Below, one piece after another: positions 17,501 through 24,440 of a DNA stretch of 38,604 bases. The first letter of the stretch is position 1. Each line of letters starts with the position of its first letter. The stretch is from NCBI GenBank assembly GCA_044356865.1, contig JBIKVN010000002.1, positions 1 through 38,604 of the forward strand, given 5' to 3'. The stretch comes from JBEIUL01 sp044356865. Lineage in GTDB: Bacteria > Planctomycetota > Phycisphaerae > Phycisphaerales > SM1A02. The notes under the pieces were generated by a model. That model was not told the origin of the DNA. It ran no database searches and worked only from the letters and a program-made list of their open reading frames with translations. The translations under genes were made by a program, and so were the position numbers.

Positions 17501-18225
17501 GGTGAGACTCCCAGCGGGGTGCCGATGAGCGACCGCAAGGCTTCCCGCGGCAGCTCGGAAAGGACGTCGCGGGCGATCTCCACCGCCGCCGCGTCCGGAA
17601 TGTCGGAACGGAACACGAACTGGACCTGGGCGATCCCGCGGGACGCCCGCGGGGCCGGGCCCGAGAGGGGATTGCGGTCGAACACGTCGGCCGAAGTCCG
17701 GCCGTCGGGAAGGATGAACCCGTTCAGCACCGTCATCTCCTCCCGCTCGCCGGTCGCGCCGGTGCGACGGAACCGGTAGACGCTCAGTTCCGGATCGGAA
17801 AGCGCCGCGTTCTCGACCTCCGGCCGCGAGATCCGCCCGAGATCGAGGGTCCATCCGAGCTGGCGGTAGCAGATCGGCGGGTAGTGCCCGCTCATGTCGC
17901 GGGCGTCGCCGCAGTGCACCACGATGACCGTCAGGTCCTCGTCGCCCCCGATCCGCATGAACCGGCGGCAGAAGATCGCGTTGGGACGGAGGATCTCGAT
18001 CGCCTCGGTCGGGACCGGGACCTCGGTCGTGATCCACGGCCCGAGCCGTTCGGGAATCACCCCGAGCAGGGCCGCGATCCGCTCGGCGCGGAGCCGATCC
18101 TCGATGGTCGCCTCCTGGCTGGCCGAACTCCAGCCGGCCAGGGCGAGCAGCCCGGCGGTCAGGGACGGGGCCAGGAAGGCGGGAGCCGGCATGAGGCCCC
18201 GGCGGCCGGTGCGTCGCTGGCTCAT
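17497..18225 (-). CDS. EpsI-like exosortase-associated protein (DUF3485)
   Basis: A 242-residue protein with a basic N-terminus and one hydrophobic segment (about 15-34), so probably anchored with its body in the periplasm. The family signature is DMSGHYPPICYRQLGW, corresponding to the H-P-x-C-x(4)-GW core of EpsI, followed by a strand-rich domain. EpsI proteins sit next to or are fused with exosortases, and in methanolan-type loci they are required for polysaccharide production. Their biochemical activity is unknown. The gene lies immediately after the exosortase (four-base overlap) and before the chain-length protein (four-base overlap). Confidence 0.82.
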   Translation of the reverse strand: MSQRRTGRRGLMPAPAFLAPSLTAGLLALAGWSSASQEATIEDRLRAERIAALLGVIPERLGPWITTEVPVPTEAIEILRPNAIFCRRFMRIGGDEDLTVIVVHCGDARDMSGHYPPICYRQLGWTLDLGRISRPEVENAALSDPELSVYRFRRTGATGEREEMTVLNGFILPDGRTSADVFDRNPLSGPAPRASRGIAQVQFVFRSDIPDAAAVEIARDVLSELPREALRSLIGTPLGVSP

Positions 18226-19091
18226 GTGCCGAGAAGCCTCCAGCGGGTGACGGGAAGGTCAAGCCAACGCACGAGCCGGAGGGTGAGGAACATCGCCACG
18301 ACGGCCACCGCCAGCATCATCCAGCCGAAAATCTCGTGGACCCGAACGGCGGTCGATTCCTCCGCGAACCCGAAGGCGATGCTCGAGGGGACCAGCCGGA
18401 TGACGTTGCAGACGACCGCGACGAGCGGCGAGATGAGCACGAGGAAGAGCCTCGCCCCCCACCGCAGCGGCATCGAGAACACGAACGTGAACACCGTGAG
18501 ACCGAGCGCCAGCGCCATCCGCATGCCGTCGCACGCCTCGCCGACCGCGACGGGCGTCCCGCGGATCACCAGCAGCGATCCGTCGCGCAGAGCGCTGACC
18601 CCGATCAGGTCGAGGGTCGCCTGCGTGAGCACCACGGCCGCATCCTGCATCGGACGGGAGATCTCCTGCCGCACCGAACCGGGCATGGGGACGATCAGCA
18701 ACAGGGCGAGGAACACCGGCCCGAACTGGCGAATCGCCTCGAGACCGGTCATGGTGAGGACGCTCCCGAGAAGGGCCAGGACCGCCGCGAGGTGGATGCC
18801 GACCCGCAGGTCGATGGCTTCCGAGTACGAGGCGAGCGCGGACGCCGCCGCCACCGTCAGCGGCCCCCACAGGCTCGGACGGCACCGCACCGCGGGCAGC
18901 CGCGAACGGCGGCACCAGAACAGGAAGGCCGCGCAGGCCGGAACCCAGAGGATGTAGCGGCTCTCCGGCCGATCGATGCCGTGCCGGAAGAGATCCATCC
19001 ACGCATGGTGGAACGCCACCACCGACGCGGCACAGAGGGCCGCGAGAATCCAGGCCGACCGGCGGGACCAGCCGCGGGCATGGAGGCTCAT
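18222..19091 (-). CDS. Exosortase (exosortase/archaeosortase family transpeptidase)
   Basis: Integral membrane protein of 289 residues with about eight hydrophobic segments, predicted to cleave C-terminal PEP-CTERM-like sorting signals and process the target at the cell surface. The catalytic triad is present: Cys187 in GEACDGMR, Arg232 in CNVIRLVP and His252 in VHEIFGW. VPMP (134-137) matches the conserved proline loop. Substrates are not in the window, since no product here ends in a PEP-type motif, a hydrophobic helix and a basic cluster. Context is an EPS operon, as for many exosortases. The subfamily cannot be assigned by eye. Confidence 0.93.
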   Translation of the reverse strand: MSLHARGWSRRSAWILAALCAASVVAFHHAWMDLFRHGIDRPESRYILWVPACAAFLFWCRRSRLPAVRCRPSLWGPLTVAAASALASYSEAIDLRVGIHLAAVLALLGSVLTMTGLEAIRQFGPVFLALLLIVPMPGSVRQEISRPMQDAAVVLTQATLDLIGVSALRDGSLLVIRGTPVAVGEACDGMRMALALGLTVFTFVFSMPLRWGARLFLVLISPLVAVVCNVIRLVPSSIAFGFAEESTAVRVHEIFGWMMLAVAVVAMFLTLRLVRWLDLPVTRWRLLGT

Positions 19092-19996
19092 CGCGCCGCT
19101 CCCCGGCCCACGGCCACCAGCTCATCGGTCGCGTCGGAACTCTCGATGTCGACCACCCGGTCCACCACGAGCGATCGCGGCGCGACCCGACGGGACATCG
19201 GCACGACGCTTCGCGCCACCACCGCTCCCTCGCCGACGGCGGCATTCTCGAGCACCACGCCATCGAGGACGACCGCTTCCGCGCCGATCCGGGCTCCCGC
19301 CAGCACGATGGAACGGCCCTCGACCCGGGCGGTGGGATGCACCTCGGCCCCCGGGGCGACCTGCGCGCCGCTCGCCCAGGCCGCGATCGCCTTCAGGTAG
19401 CTCAACCGTGAATGCACCCGGATGGTCTCCTTCGCCACCGGAACCGGAACCGCCCGCTCGCCGAGCGTCGCGAGGGCGGGGAGGAACTGCTCCTTGAAGT
19501 CCTGGTAGCCGATCCGCGACACATGCCGCAGGACCCGGGCCGGGATCACGCACGCGCCGGCCGGATCGTCGAGGCCGGCGAGGCCGATGGCCACGTCGCC
19601 CGAACGGCCCGCCTCGACGATCGGTCGGAGATCGAGCGGAGGGAGGCAGTGCGGCTCGATCCAGACGAGGCAGTCGCCTTCCTGGAGATCGGATCCCATG
19701 TCACTCAAGACCCCGGCGGTTCCCCGATGGCTGGAGGTCTCGCGCAGCAGCCGAATCTCGGTCCCGCGAAGGCGACCGCGAAGGAAATCGGTCTCGCGGA
19801 CGAGCTGGTTGTCCGCGCTCTCGTCGGTGATGACCCGGACTTCCGAGACTCCCGCCGCGGCCAGCCGTCCGACCCAGGCCCGAAGGAGGGTTTCCTGCGT
19901 GTCCAACGGCAGGCACGCGAGCCGAAAGCCCACCGCCGCCTCGAAATCCGAGCGCCGGAGTCCTCCGATCAGGATGGTCGCAACGATCCGTCCCAT
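19088..19996 (-). CDS. Nucleotidyltransferase-like protein with left-handed beta-helix
   Basis: A 302-residue soluble protein and the first gene of the EPS operon. The N-terminal ~200 residues have an alpha/beta pattern like sugar-1-phosphate nucleotidyltransferases (LDTQETLLRAWVGRLAAAGVSEVRVI, later DCLVWIEPH). The hallmark GGxGTRL loop is absent; the N-terminus reads ILIGGLRRSD. Residues about 209-280 show hexapeptide-type repeats (AQVAPGAEVHPTARVEG, then AVVLDGVVLENAAVGEGAVV). It could be a divergent NDP-sugar synthase or a catalytically dead regulator. Its middle region resembles the N-terminus of the sugar transferase four genes downstream. AAGGA precedes the ATG by four bases. It overlaps the exosortase by four bases. 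Confidence 0.65.
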   Translation of the reverse strand: MGRIVATILIGGLRRSDFEAAVGFRLACLPLDTQETLLRAWVGRLAAAGVSEVRVITDESADNQLVRETDFLRGRLRGTEIRLLRETSSHRGTAGVLSDMGSDLQEGDCLVWIEPHCLPPLDLRPIVEAGRSGDVAIGLAGLDDPAGACVIPARVLRHVSRIGYQDFKEQFLPALATLGERAVPVPVAKETIRVHSRLSYLKAIAAWASGAQVAPGAEVHPTARVEGRSIVLAGARIGAEAVVLDGVVLENAAVGEGAVVARSVVPMSRRVAPRSLVVDRVVDIESSDATDELVAVGRGAAR

Positions 19997-20015
19997 GCAG
20001 TCCTTCGTTCCAACG

Positions 20016-20033
20016 GTTCCCTCACCGGGGAAC
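20016..20033. promoter_or_regulatory. Inverted repeat upstream of the EPS operon (possible operator)
   Basis: GTTCCC (20016-20021), six-base spacer, GGGAAC (20028-20033), about 20 bp upstream of the first operon start codon. The symmetry and position would suit a dimeric regulator, but a six-base arm is weak evidence in GC-rich DNA. Confidence 0.3.
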
Positions 20034-20156
20034 GCGGACTGGGGTCATCGGCGTTTCTCCCCTGGTCCTGCAGCCCGCTTGCCGCGGCCCCCCGCGACCG
20101 GCGGGCGGTCCGGGAGGGCGGCCGCCTACGCGATCCAAGGCATGGCGGTTCGTCGC

Positions 20157-20179
20157 TTCCGCAGGAACGGGCTGCGGAA
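20157..20179 (-). terminator. Hairpin downstream of the ferredoxin gene (second)
   Basis: TTCCGCAG (20157-20164), seven-base loop, CTGCGGAA (20172-20179): a perfect eight-pair stem extendable by a wobble and a G-C pair. There is no T-tract after it in either direction, so termination without a factor is uncertain. It could be a processing or attenuation element. Confidence 0.4.
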
Positions 20180-20216
20180 ACGAGCTTTGGGTTCGAGGCT
20201 TCCGCACCGGTCCGGG

Positions 20217-20237
20217 CCCCGGACAAGGCGTCCGGGG
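20217..20237 (-). terminator. Hairpin directly after the ferredoxin stop codon
   Basis: CCCCGGAC (20217-20224), loop AAGGC, GTCCGGGG (20230-20237): a perfect eight-pair GC-rich stem starting nine bases past the ferredoxin stop on the minus strand. The position fits a terminator. A T-tract is missing, as at other hairpins in this window. Confidence 0.45.
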
Positions 20238-20245
20238 TTCCCAGA

Positions 20246-20644
20246 TCAGTGCGGAATCTCTTTCACCGCGTTGCGATTCCAGGCGGGAATCCGGACATGG
20301 ATCGGACCAGGGCCCGATATCTCGCACTGGCATGAGAGGCGGCTGGTTCGGCGGAGGCCGGGCGCCTCCTCGACCCGATCCTCTTCGGCCTCGGTCGGCT
20401 CGGAAAGGCTCTCGGACCCGCTCTCGACATAGACATGGCAGGTCGAGCAAGCGCAGACCCCGCCGCAGGCGTGCTCGATGTTGATGCCATGGTCCATGGC
20501 GACCTCGAGCACGCTCTCGCCCTCGCCCCCCATCAGCTTCCACTCCTTCTGGGAGGTGCCGGTGAGGCCCTCGGGATCCTCGAGGTGGAAGATGACCGGG
20601 ACGATGGGCGGGCCGTGCGGATGGTCGGATCGCTTGAGGTGCAT
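20246..20644 (-). CDS. [2Fe-2S] ferredoxin, adrenodoxin/Isc-like
   Basis: Small soluble electron carrier of 132 residues. Cluster ligands follow the plant/vertebrate-type spacing C-x5-C-x2-C...C: Cys60, Cys66 and Cys69 in HACGGVCACSTCHVYV, and Cys105 in RLSCQ. The CACSTCHV segment and the C-terminal PIHVRIP strand are closest to Isc-type ferredoxins, although no isc genes are nearby. The tract between the third and fourth ligands is very acidic. I chose ATG at 20644. The frame continues open upstream through the antisense of rlmN, which is not coding here. The physiological partner is unknown. It diverges from rlmN, which needs electrons for its radical-SAM chemistry, so a link is possible but unproven. 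Confidence 0.85.
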   Translation of the reverse strand: MHLKRSDHPHGPPIVPVIFHLEDPEGLTGTSQKEWKLMGGEGESVLEVAMDHGINIEHACGGVCACSTCHVYVESGSESLSEPTEAEEDRVEEAPGLRRTSRLSCQCEISGPGPIHVRIPAWNRNAVKEIPH

Positions 20645-20668
20645 GGGGTTGGGGTTCCGGAGGCCGGG

Positions 20669-20674
20669 ATGGTA
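20669..20674 (-). promoter_or_regulatory. Weak candidate -10 (TACCAT) for the ferredoxin gene
   Basis: On the minus strand TACCAT lies 24 bases before the ferredoxin ATG. It fits only the TAnnnT core, and no -35 box is evident. Confidence 0.2.
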
Positions 20675-20741
20675 CGCCCGAAGGGGGAACTCTTCGCGCC
20701 GACCGGGGTTCGGAGTCGCCGGCGGCCGATTCGAAGGCCCG

Positions 20742-20747
20742 TAGACT
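20742..20747 (+). promoter_or_regulatory. Candidate rlmN -10 box (TAGACT)
   Basis: TAGACT ends 12 bases before the rlmN ATG. A transcript initiated from it would have a leader of only about six bases, so the mRNA would be nearly leaderless. There is no Shine-Dalgarno sequence before the ATG, which agrees with that. Confidence 0.4.
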
Positions 20748-20759
20748 GAGCCGCTCGAC

Positions 20760-21839
20760 ATGGGCGAAGCCGTCGACATTCTCGGATGGACGCTCGAGGA
20801 GTTCGTTTCGGCCGCCGCCGCGCGGGGCACCCGCCGTCCGCGAGCCCTCGAGCTGTACCGCGCCGCGTTCCGCGAGGGGAAGGCCCTCGAGCCGTGGGTG
20901 CGGATCGGCGTCGCGCCGGTCGCCGCGACCGAGGTCGACGGCGAGACGGTGAAGTTCACGCAGCGCCACGCCGACGGGCTCGAGACCGAATCGGTGCTCA
21001 TCCCGATGTGGATCCGCGGCGAGCGCCGCACCGCCCGCACGCTCTGCGTCTCGAGCCAGGTCGGCTGCGCGATGGGCTGCCGGTTCTGCGAGACGGCCCA
21101 GATGGGCCTCCTGAAGCACCTCTCGGCCGCCGACATCGTCGGCCAGTGGTTCGCGGCGACGCACCTCGTCGGCCATCGCCCCCGCAACATCGTCTTCATG
21201 GGAATGGGCGAGCCGATGGACAACCTCGACGCGGTGCTGCAGGCGATCCGCGTCCTCGCCGGACACGACGGGCCGGCGCTGCCGCCGGCGCAGGTCGCGG
21301 TCTCGACGGTCGGGCGGCCCGAGGGCATCGCGCGACTCGCCGAGTTCGCCCGCGAGCCGGGCTTCCGCCGCGTGAACCTCGCGGTCTCGCTGAACGCCCC
21401 GAACGACACGATCCGCGAGTCGATCATGCCCATCAACCGGGCCTGCGACATGGCCAGGCTCCGCGAGGCGATGCTCGCCTTCCCGAACCGGCCGACGGTC
21501 GCGATCTGCGTCGAGTACGTGCTCATTCCCGGCGTCAACGACGCGCCGGAACACTGCGATGAGCTCTGCGACTATCTCAAGCCGGTGCGTTGCTCGCTGA
21601 ACGTCATTCCCTACAACCCGCGGCGCGACTCGCCGTGGCGGGCCCCGACCGAGGAGGAGATCGTCGCGTTCATCGACCGCGCCCGCGACCGCGGGCAGTT
21701 CGTGAAGCGGCGGCACACGAAGGGCCGCGGGGTGATGGGGGCGTGTGGGCAGCTCGGGAACGAGCACATCCGCGGCCGCCGCGACGTGCGGACCGGCGAG
21801 CGGGTGACGCTCTCGATCCGCGGCGAGGGGAATGCGTGA
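20760..21839 (+). CDS. rlmN: 23S rRNA (adenine-2503-C2)-methyltransferase (RlmN/Cfr family)
   Basis: Radical-SAM enzyme that methylates C2 of A2503 in 23S rRNA (and A37 of some tRNAs in E. coli). The 359-residue protein has the [4Fe-4S] cysteines in CAMGCRFC (Cys103, 107, 110), GMGEPMDN, SLNAPND and the methyl-carrying cysteine in GVMGACGQLG (about Cys329). The cluster motif continues CETAQMG rather than the common CATGxxG, and the N-terminal helical domain is short. Both suggest a divergent RlmN branch. I see nothing to favour Cfr (C8) activity. The ATG at 20760 is very close to the upstream TAGACT box. The stop codon overlaps the pdeM start (GTGA). Confidence 0.93.
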   Translation: MGEAVDILGWTLEEFVSAAAARGTRRPRALELYRAAFREGKALEPWVRIGVAPVAATEVDGETVKFTQRHADGLETESVLIPMWIRGERRTARTLCVSSQVGCAMGCRFCETAQMGLLKHLSAADIVGQWFAATHLVGHRPRNIVFMGMGEPMDNLDAVLQAIRVLAGHDGPALPPAQVAVSTVGRPEGIARLAEFAREPGFRRVNLAVSLNAPNDTIRESIMPINRACDMARLREAMLAFPNRPTVAICVEYVLIPGVNDAPEHCDELCDYLKPVRCSLNVIPYNPRRDSPWRAPTEEEIVAFIDRARDRGQFVKRRHTKGRGVMGACGQLGNEHIRGRRDVRTGERVTLSIRGEGNA

Positions 21840-22552
21840 ACGGGCGGCCGGTGAAGGTCGACCTCGCGGGAAACGACGCGTGGCTCCGTCCCGAGCGGGC
21901 GCTCTGGCTGCCGGCCGAGGCGACGCTCGTCGTGGCCGACCTCCATGTCGGCAAGGAAGCGGCATTCCGCGACGCGGGGCTTGCGGTTCCCGGCGGCATC
22001 CTCGACGAGACGCTCGGGCGGCTCGGCCGGGCGATCGAGGCGTGCGGGGCGAGGCGGATCGTCGTCGCGGGCGACCTCGTGCATTCGCGGCGCGGGCTGT
22101 CCGAGGCGGTCGTCGCGCGGTTCGCGGCGTGGCGGGCGGGCGTCGGGGCCGCGATCGATCTCGTGCGCGGGAACCACGATCGGCACGCGCCGGAGCTGCC
22201 GCCGGAGTGGCGGGTCGGCGAGGCGGGAACCGAATTGCGGCTCGGCCCGCTGCGCATCGTGCACGAGCCCGGCGACCGCGACGATGCGTTCACGATCGCA
22301 GGCCATCTCCACCCGACGGTCACGCTGCGCTCGGGCGTCGATCGCCTGACGCTGCCCTGCTTCGCCCTCACGCCGAGGTCGCTCGTGATGCCGGCGTTCA
22401 CGCGATTCGCGCGGGGCGTCGCCGTGGCGTCGAGCCCCGGTTCCCGCTTCTACGCGATCGCGGGCGACGAGGTGGTCGAGGTCGATCCGGAACGGGCGTC
22501 CGGACGCGGCTCGGGCGGCGGCGCCGTCTGCGCCGCGACCATCGCGCGGTAA
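21836..22552 (+). CDS. pdeM: Ligase-associated metallophosphoesterase PdeM
   Basis: Calcineurin-like phosphoesterase of 238 residues, predicted to be a DNA-processing nuclease of the ligase-associated repair set (helicase, exonuclease, ligase, PdeM). Metal-binding motifs are all present: DLHVGKE (35-41), GDLVHS (79-84), GNHDR (112-116) and GHLHP (156-160). The N-terminus (LRPERALWLPAEATLVVADLHVGK) is typical of PdeM. The start is GTG at 21836, overlapping the rlmN stop by four bases. A GTG at 21851 is an alternative. The C-terminus overlaps the ABC transporter gene tail to tail by 103 bp. A ligase-associated helicase is encoded at 24441-27011. The ligase and exonuclease are not in the window. 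Confidence 0.86.
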   Translation: MNGRPVKVDLAGNDAWLRPERALWLPAEATLVVADLHVGKEAAFRDAGLAVPGGILDETLGRLGRAIEACGARRIVVAGDLVHSRRGLSEAVVARFAAWRAGVGAAIDLVRGNHDRHAPELPPEWRVGEAGTELRLGPLRIVHEPGDRDDAFTIAGHLHPTVTLRSGVDRLTLPCFALTPRSLVMPAFTRFARGVAVASSPGSRFYAIAGDEVVEVDPERASGRGSGGGAVCAATIAR

Positions 22553-24417
22553 CGCTCGTCGCTTTCGATCAGCTCGTCGTGCCGGCCGATCGCCCGCACG
22601 CGGCCCTTCTCGAGCACCACGATGCGGTCGGCGTGCACGATCGTGCTCAGGCGGTGGGCGATCACGAAGCTGGTGCGGCCCCGCATGAGTCCGGCGAGCG
22701 ACCGCTGGATGAGGCGTTCACTCTCGGTGTCGAGGTTGCTCGTCGCCTCGTCGAGGATGAGGATCCGCGGGTCGGCGAGGATCGCCCGCGCGATCGCGAG
22801 CCGCTGCCGCTGCCCGCCCGAGAGCCGCACCCCCCGCTCGCCGACGACCGTCGCGTAGCCCTTCTCGAGGCCGGTGATGAACTCGTCGGCGTGGGCCGCG
22901 GCGGCCGCCCGCGTGATCTCGGCGGCGGTCGCGCCTCGCCGCCCGTAGGCGATGTTCTCGGCGATGGTGCCGTCGAAGAGGAAGATGTCCTGCTCGACGA
23001 TGCCGAGGAGCGACCGGTAGCCGTCGAGCGAGTACTCGCGCAGGTCGGTCCCGTCGAGCGTCACGCGGCCGTCGCTCGGGTCGTCGAACCGCGCTACGAG
23101 GTTCGTCAGCGTGGTCTTGCCCGCGCCGCTCGGACCGACGAGGGCGACCATCGTGCCCGGCTCGGCGACGAGCGAGATGTCGTGCAGCACTTCCTGGCCC
23201 GACTTCGGGTAGCGGTACGAGACCCCCTCGAACGCGATGCGGCCGCGGACCGCCGGGCGATCGATCGCCTTGGCCCCCGGCCGGTCGGGCATCTCGACCG
23301 GTTCGGCCAGGAGGTCGAGCGTCCGGTCGAGCGCCGCGAGGTTGGTCTGGAACTGCGTCGCGCTCATCGCGAGGGCCTCGATCGGCACGAGCAGCAGCAC
23401 GAGGTAGGTGAGGAACATGACGAGGTCGCCCGTCGTGAGCGAGCCCGCCAGCACCTGGTGGCCGCCGTAGAGAAGGAGCCCGGCGCTGGCGACCGGGATG
23501 AGCAGTTCCCAGGCGATCTCGATGCCGCGGCTCCACCACCAGGTGAGGACCTCCTGCCGGGCGAGCAGGCCGTTCCCCCGCGTGAAGCGGCCGAGTTCGC
23601 TCCGCTGGCGACCGAAGCCGCGCACCACGCGGGCCCCGCCGAAACTCTCGGTGGCGTGGCTGTCGACATCGGTCCGGGTCTGCCGCAGGTCGCGGTGGAG
23701 CGGCCGGATGCGGCCGATCCAGGTGCGGTGGCTGAACCAGACGACCGGCAGCAGCACGACCGCGCCGAGCAGCAGCCGCCAGTCGGTGGCGGCCAGAATC
23801 GCGAGGCTTCCGACGAGCTGGATCGCCGCCCGCCAGGGGTTGTAGACGAGCGAGAAGACGAGCTCGGCGACGCCGCCCGCATCCTCCCGCAGCATGCTCG
23901 CGACACCGCCCGAGCGGAGCTCCTGCACGCGGTACAGCGGGAGCCGGACCGCGTGGGCGAAGACCTTGCGCCGCACCTCGACCTGCACCCTCTTCGTGAT
24001 CCGGGTCGTGGTCCAGCGGCTCGCGAGGCCGAGGCCGATGCGGACCGGGGCGATCGCGACGAGGGCGAGGGCGATCACCACGAGCAGGCGGAAACGGTCA
24101 TTCCCGACGCCGAGCGGGGCGAACGGACCGGCGAGCCACTCGGGCAGCGGACGGTCGCTGAAGACGTAGTCGATGGCGAGTTTCGTCGCGGCCGGCGGGG
24201 CGAGCGAGAGGATCGTCGCGAAGGTCAGGCTCGCGAGGGCGGCGGCGATCGGTCCTCGCCACGGCCGGAGCAGCCGCAGGAACTCGCGGAGCAGCGTGAA
24301 CGCCCCGCGGCCGCGGGCGATTCTCTTGCGTTCCTCGGCGCCGGCCGTCTCCCGCTTCCGCGCGAGGTAGGCGCGGAAGCGGGCTCGGCTCAGGCGGGAT
24401 CGCGGGGCGTCGGGCAT
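22450..24417 (-). CDS. ABC exporter, fused permease-ATPase (MsbA-like)
   Basis: Half-transporter of 655 residues expected to work as a homodimer in the inner membrane, exporting a lipid, drug or peptide. The TM domain covers about 55-350 (six helices, with the EL-FGGARVVRGFG type coupling region near 258-269). The ATPase domain has Walker A GPSGAGKTT (428-436), the Q-loop VEQDIFLF, signature LSGGQRQRLAIARA (532-545), Walker B ILILDEATSNLD (552-563) and the H-loop IAHRLST. All catalytic residues are intact. The start is ATG at 24417, 23 bp after the helicase gene, so it is probably co-transcribed with it. The 3' end overlaps pdeM on the other strand. The substrate is not predictable; an LPS/lipid role would fit the family but is unproven. 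Confidence 0.92.
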   Translation of the reverse strand: MPDAPRSRLSRARFRAYLARKRETAGAEERKRIARGRGAFTLLREFLRLLRPWRGPIAAALASLTFATILSLAPPAATKLAIDYVFSDRPLPEWLAGPFAPLGVGNDRFRLLVVIALALVAIAPVRIGLGLASRWTTTRITKRVQVEVRRKVFAHAVRLPLYRVQELRSGGVASMLREDAGGVAELVFSLVYNPWRAAIQLVGSLAILAATDWRLLLGAVVLLPVVWFSHRTWIGRIRPLHRDLRQTRTDVDSHATESFGGARVVRGFGRQRSELGRFTRGNGLLARQEVLTWWWSRGIEIAWELLIPVASAGLLLYGGHQVLAGSLTTGDLVMFLTYLVLLLVPIEALAMSATQFQTNLAALDRTLDLLAEPVEMPDRPGAKAIDRPAVRGRIAFEGVSYRYPKSGQEVLHDISLVAEPGTMVALVGPSGAGKTTLTNLVARFDDPSDGRVTLDGTDLREYSLDGYRSLLGIVEQDIFLFDGTIAENIAYGRRGATAAEITRAAAAAHADEFITGLEKGYATVVGERGVRLSGGQRQRLAIARAILADPRILILDEATSNLDTESERLIQRSLAGLMRGRTSFVIAHRLSTIVHADRIVVLEKGRVRAIGRHDELIESDERYRAMVAAQTAPPPEPRPDARSGSTSTTSSPAIA

Positions 24418-24440
24418 CGGTGAATGCTACCGGCGACCGA

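Larger units (their letters stand above)
19997..20245. other. 249-bp spacer before the exosortase/EPS operon
   Basis: No gene is recognisable. Reading on the minus strand, two GC-rich hairpins lie just past the ferredoxin stop (20237-20217 and 20179-20157), and an inverted repeat lies close to the first EPS gene. The spacer has only one TA dinucleotide (20127), so a sigma-70 -10 box is not evident. The operon may use another sigma factor or depend on read-through from the ferredoxin gene. Confidence 0.45.

Noticed and set aside
15803..17779. A 658-residue plus-strand open frame opposite the chain-length protein
   Set aside because: Antisense shadow; no motif, and the opposite strand has clear Walker motifs.
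6046..19996. PEP-CTERM sorting signal on an operon product
   Set aside because: None of the ten products ends in a PEP-like motif, a hydrophobic helix and a basic cluster. The TPR protein ends in a charged tail.
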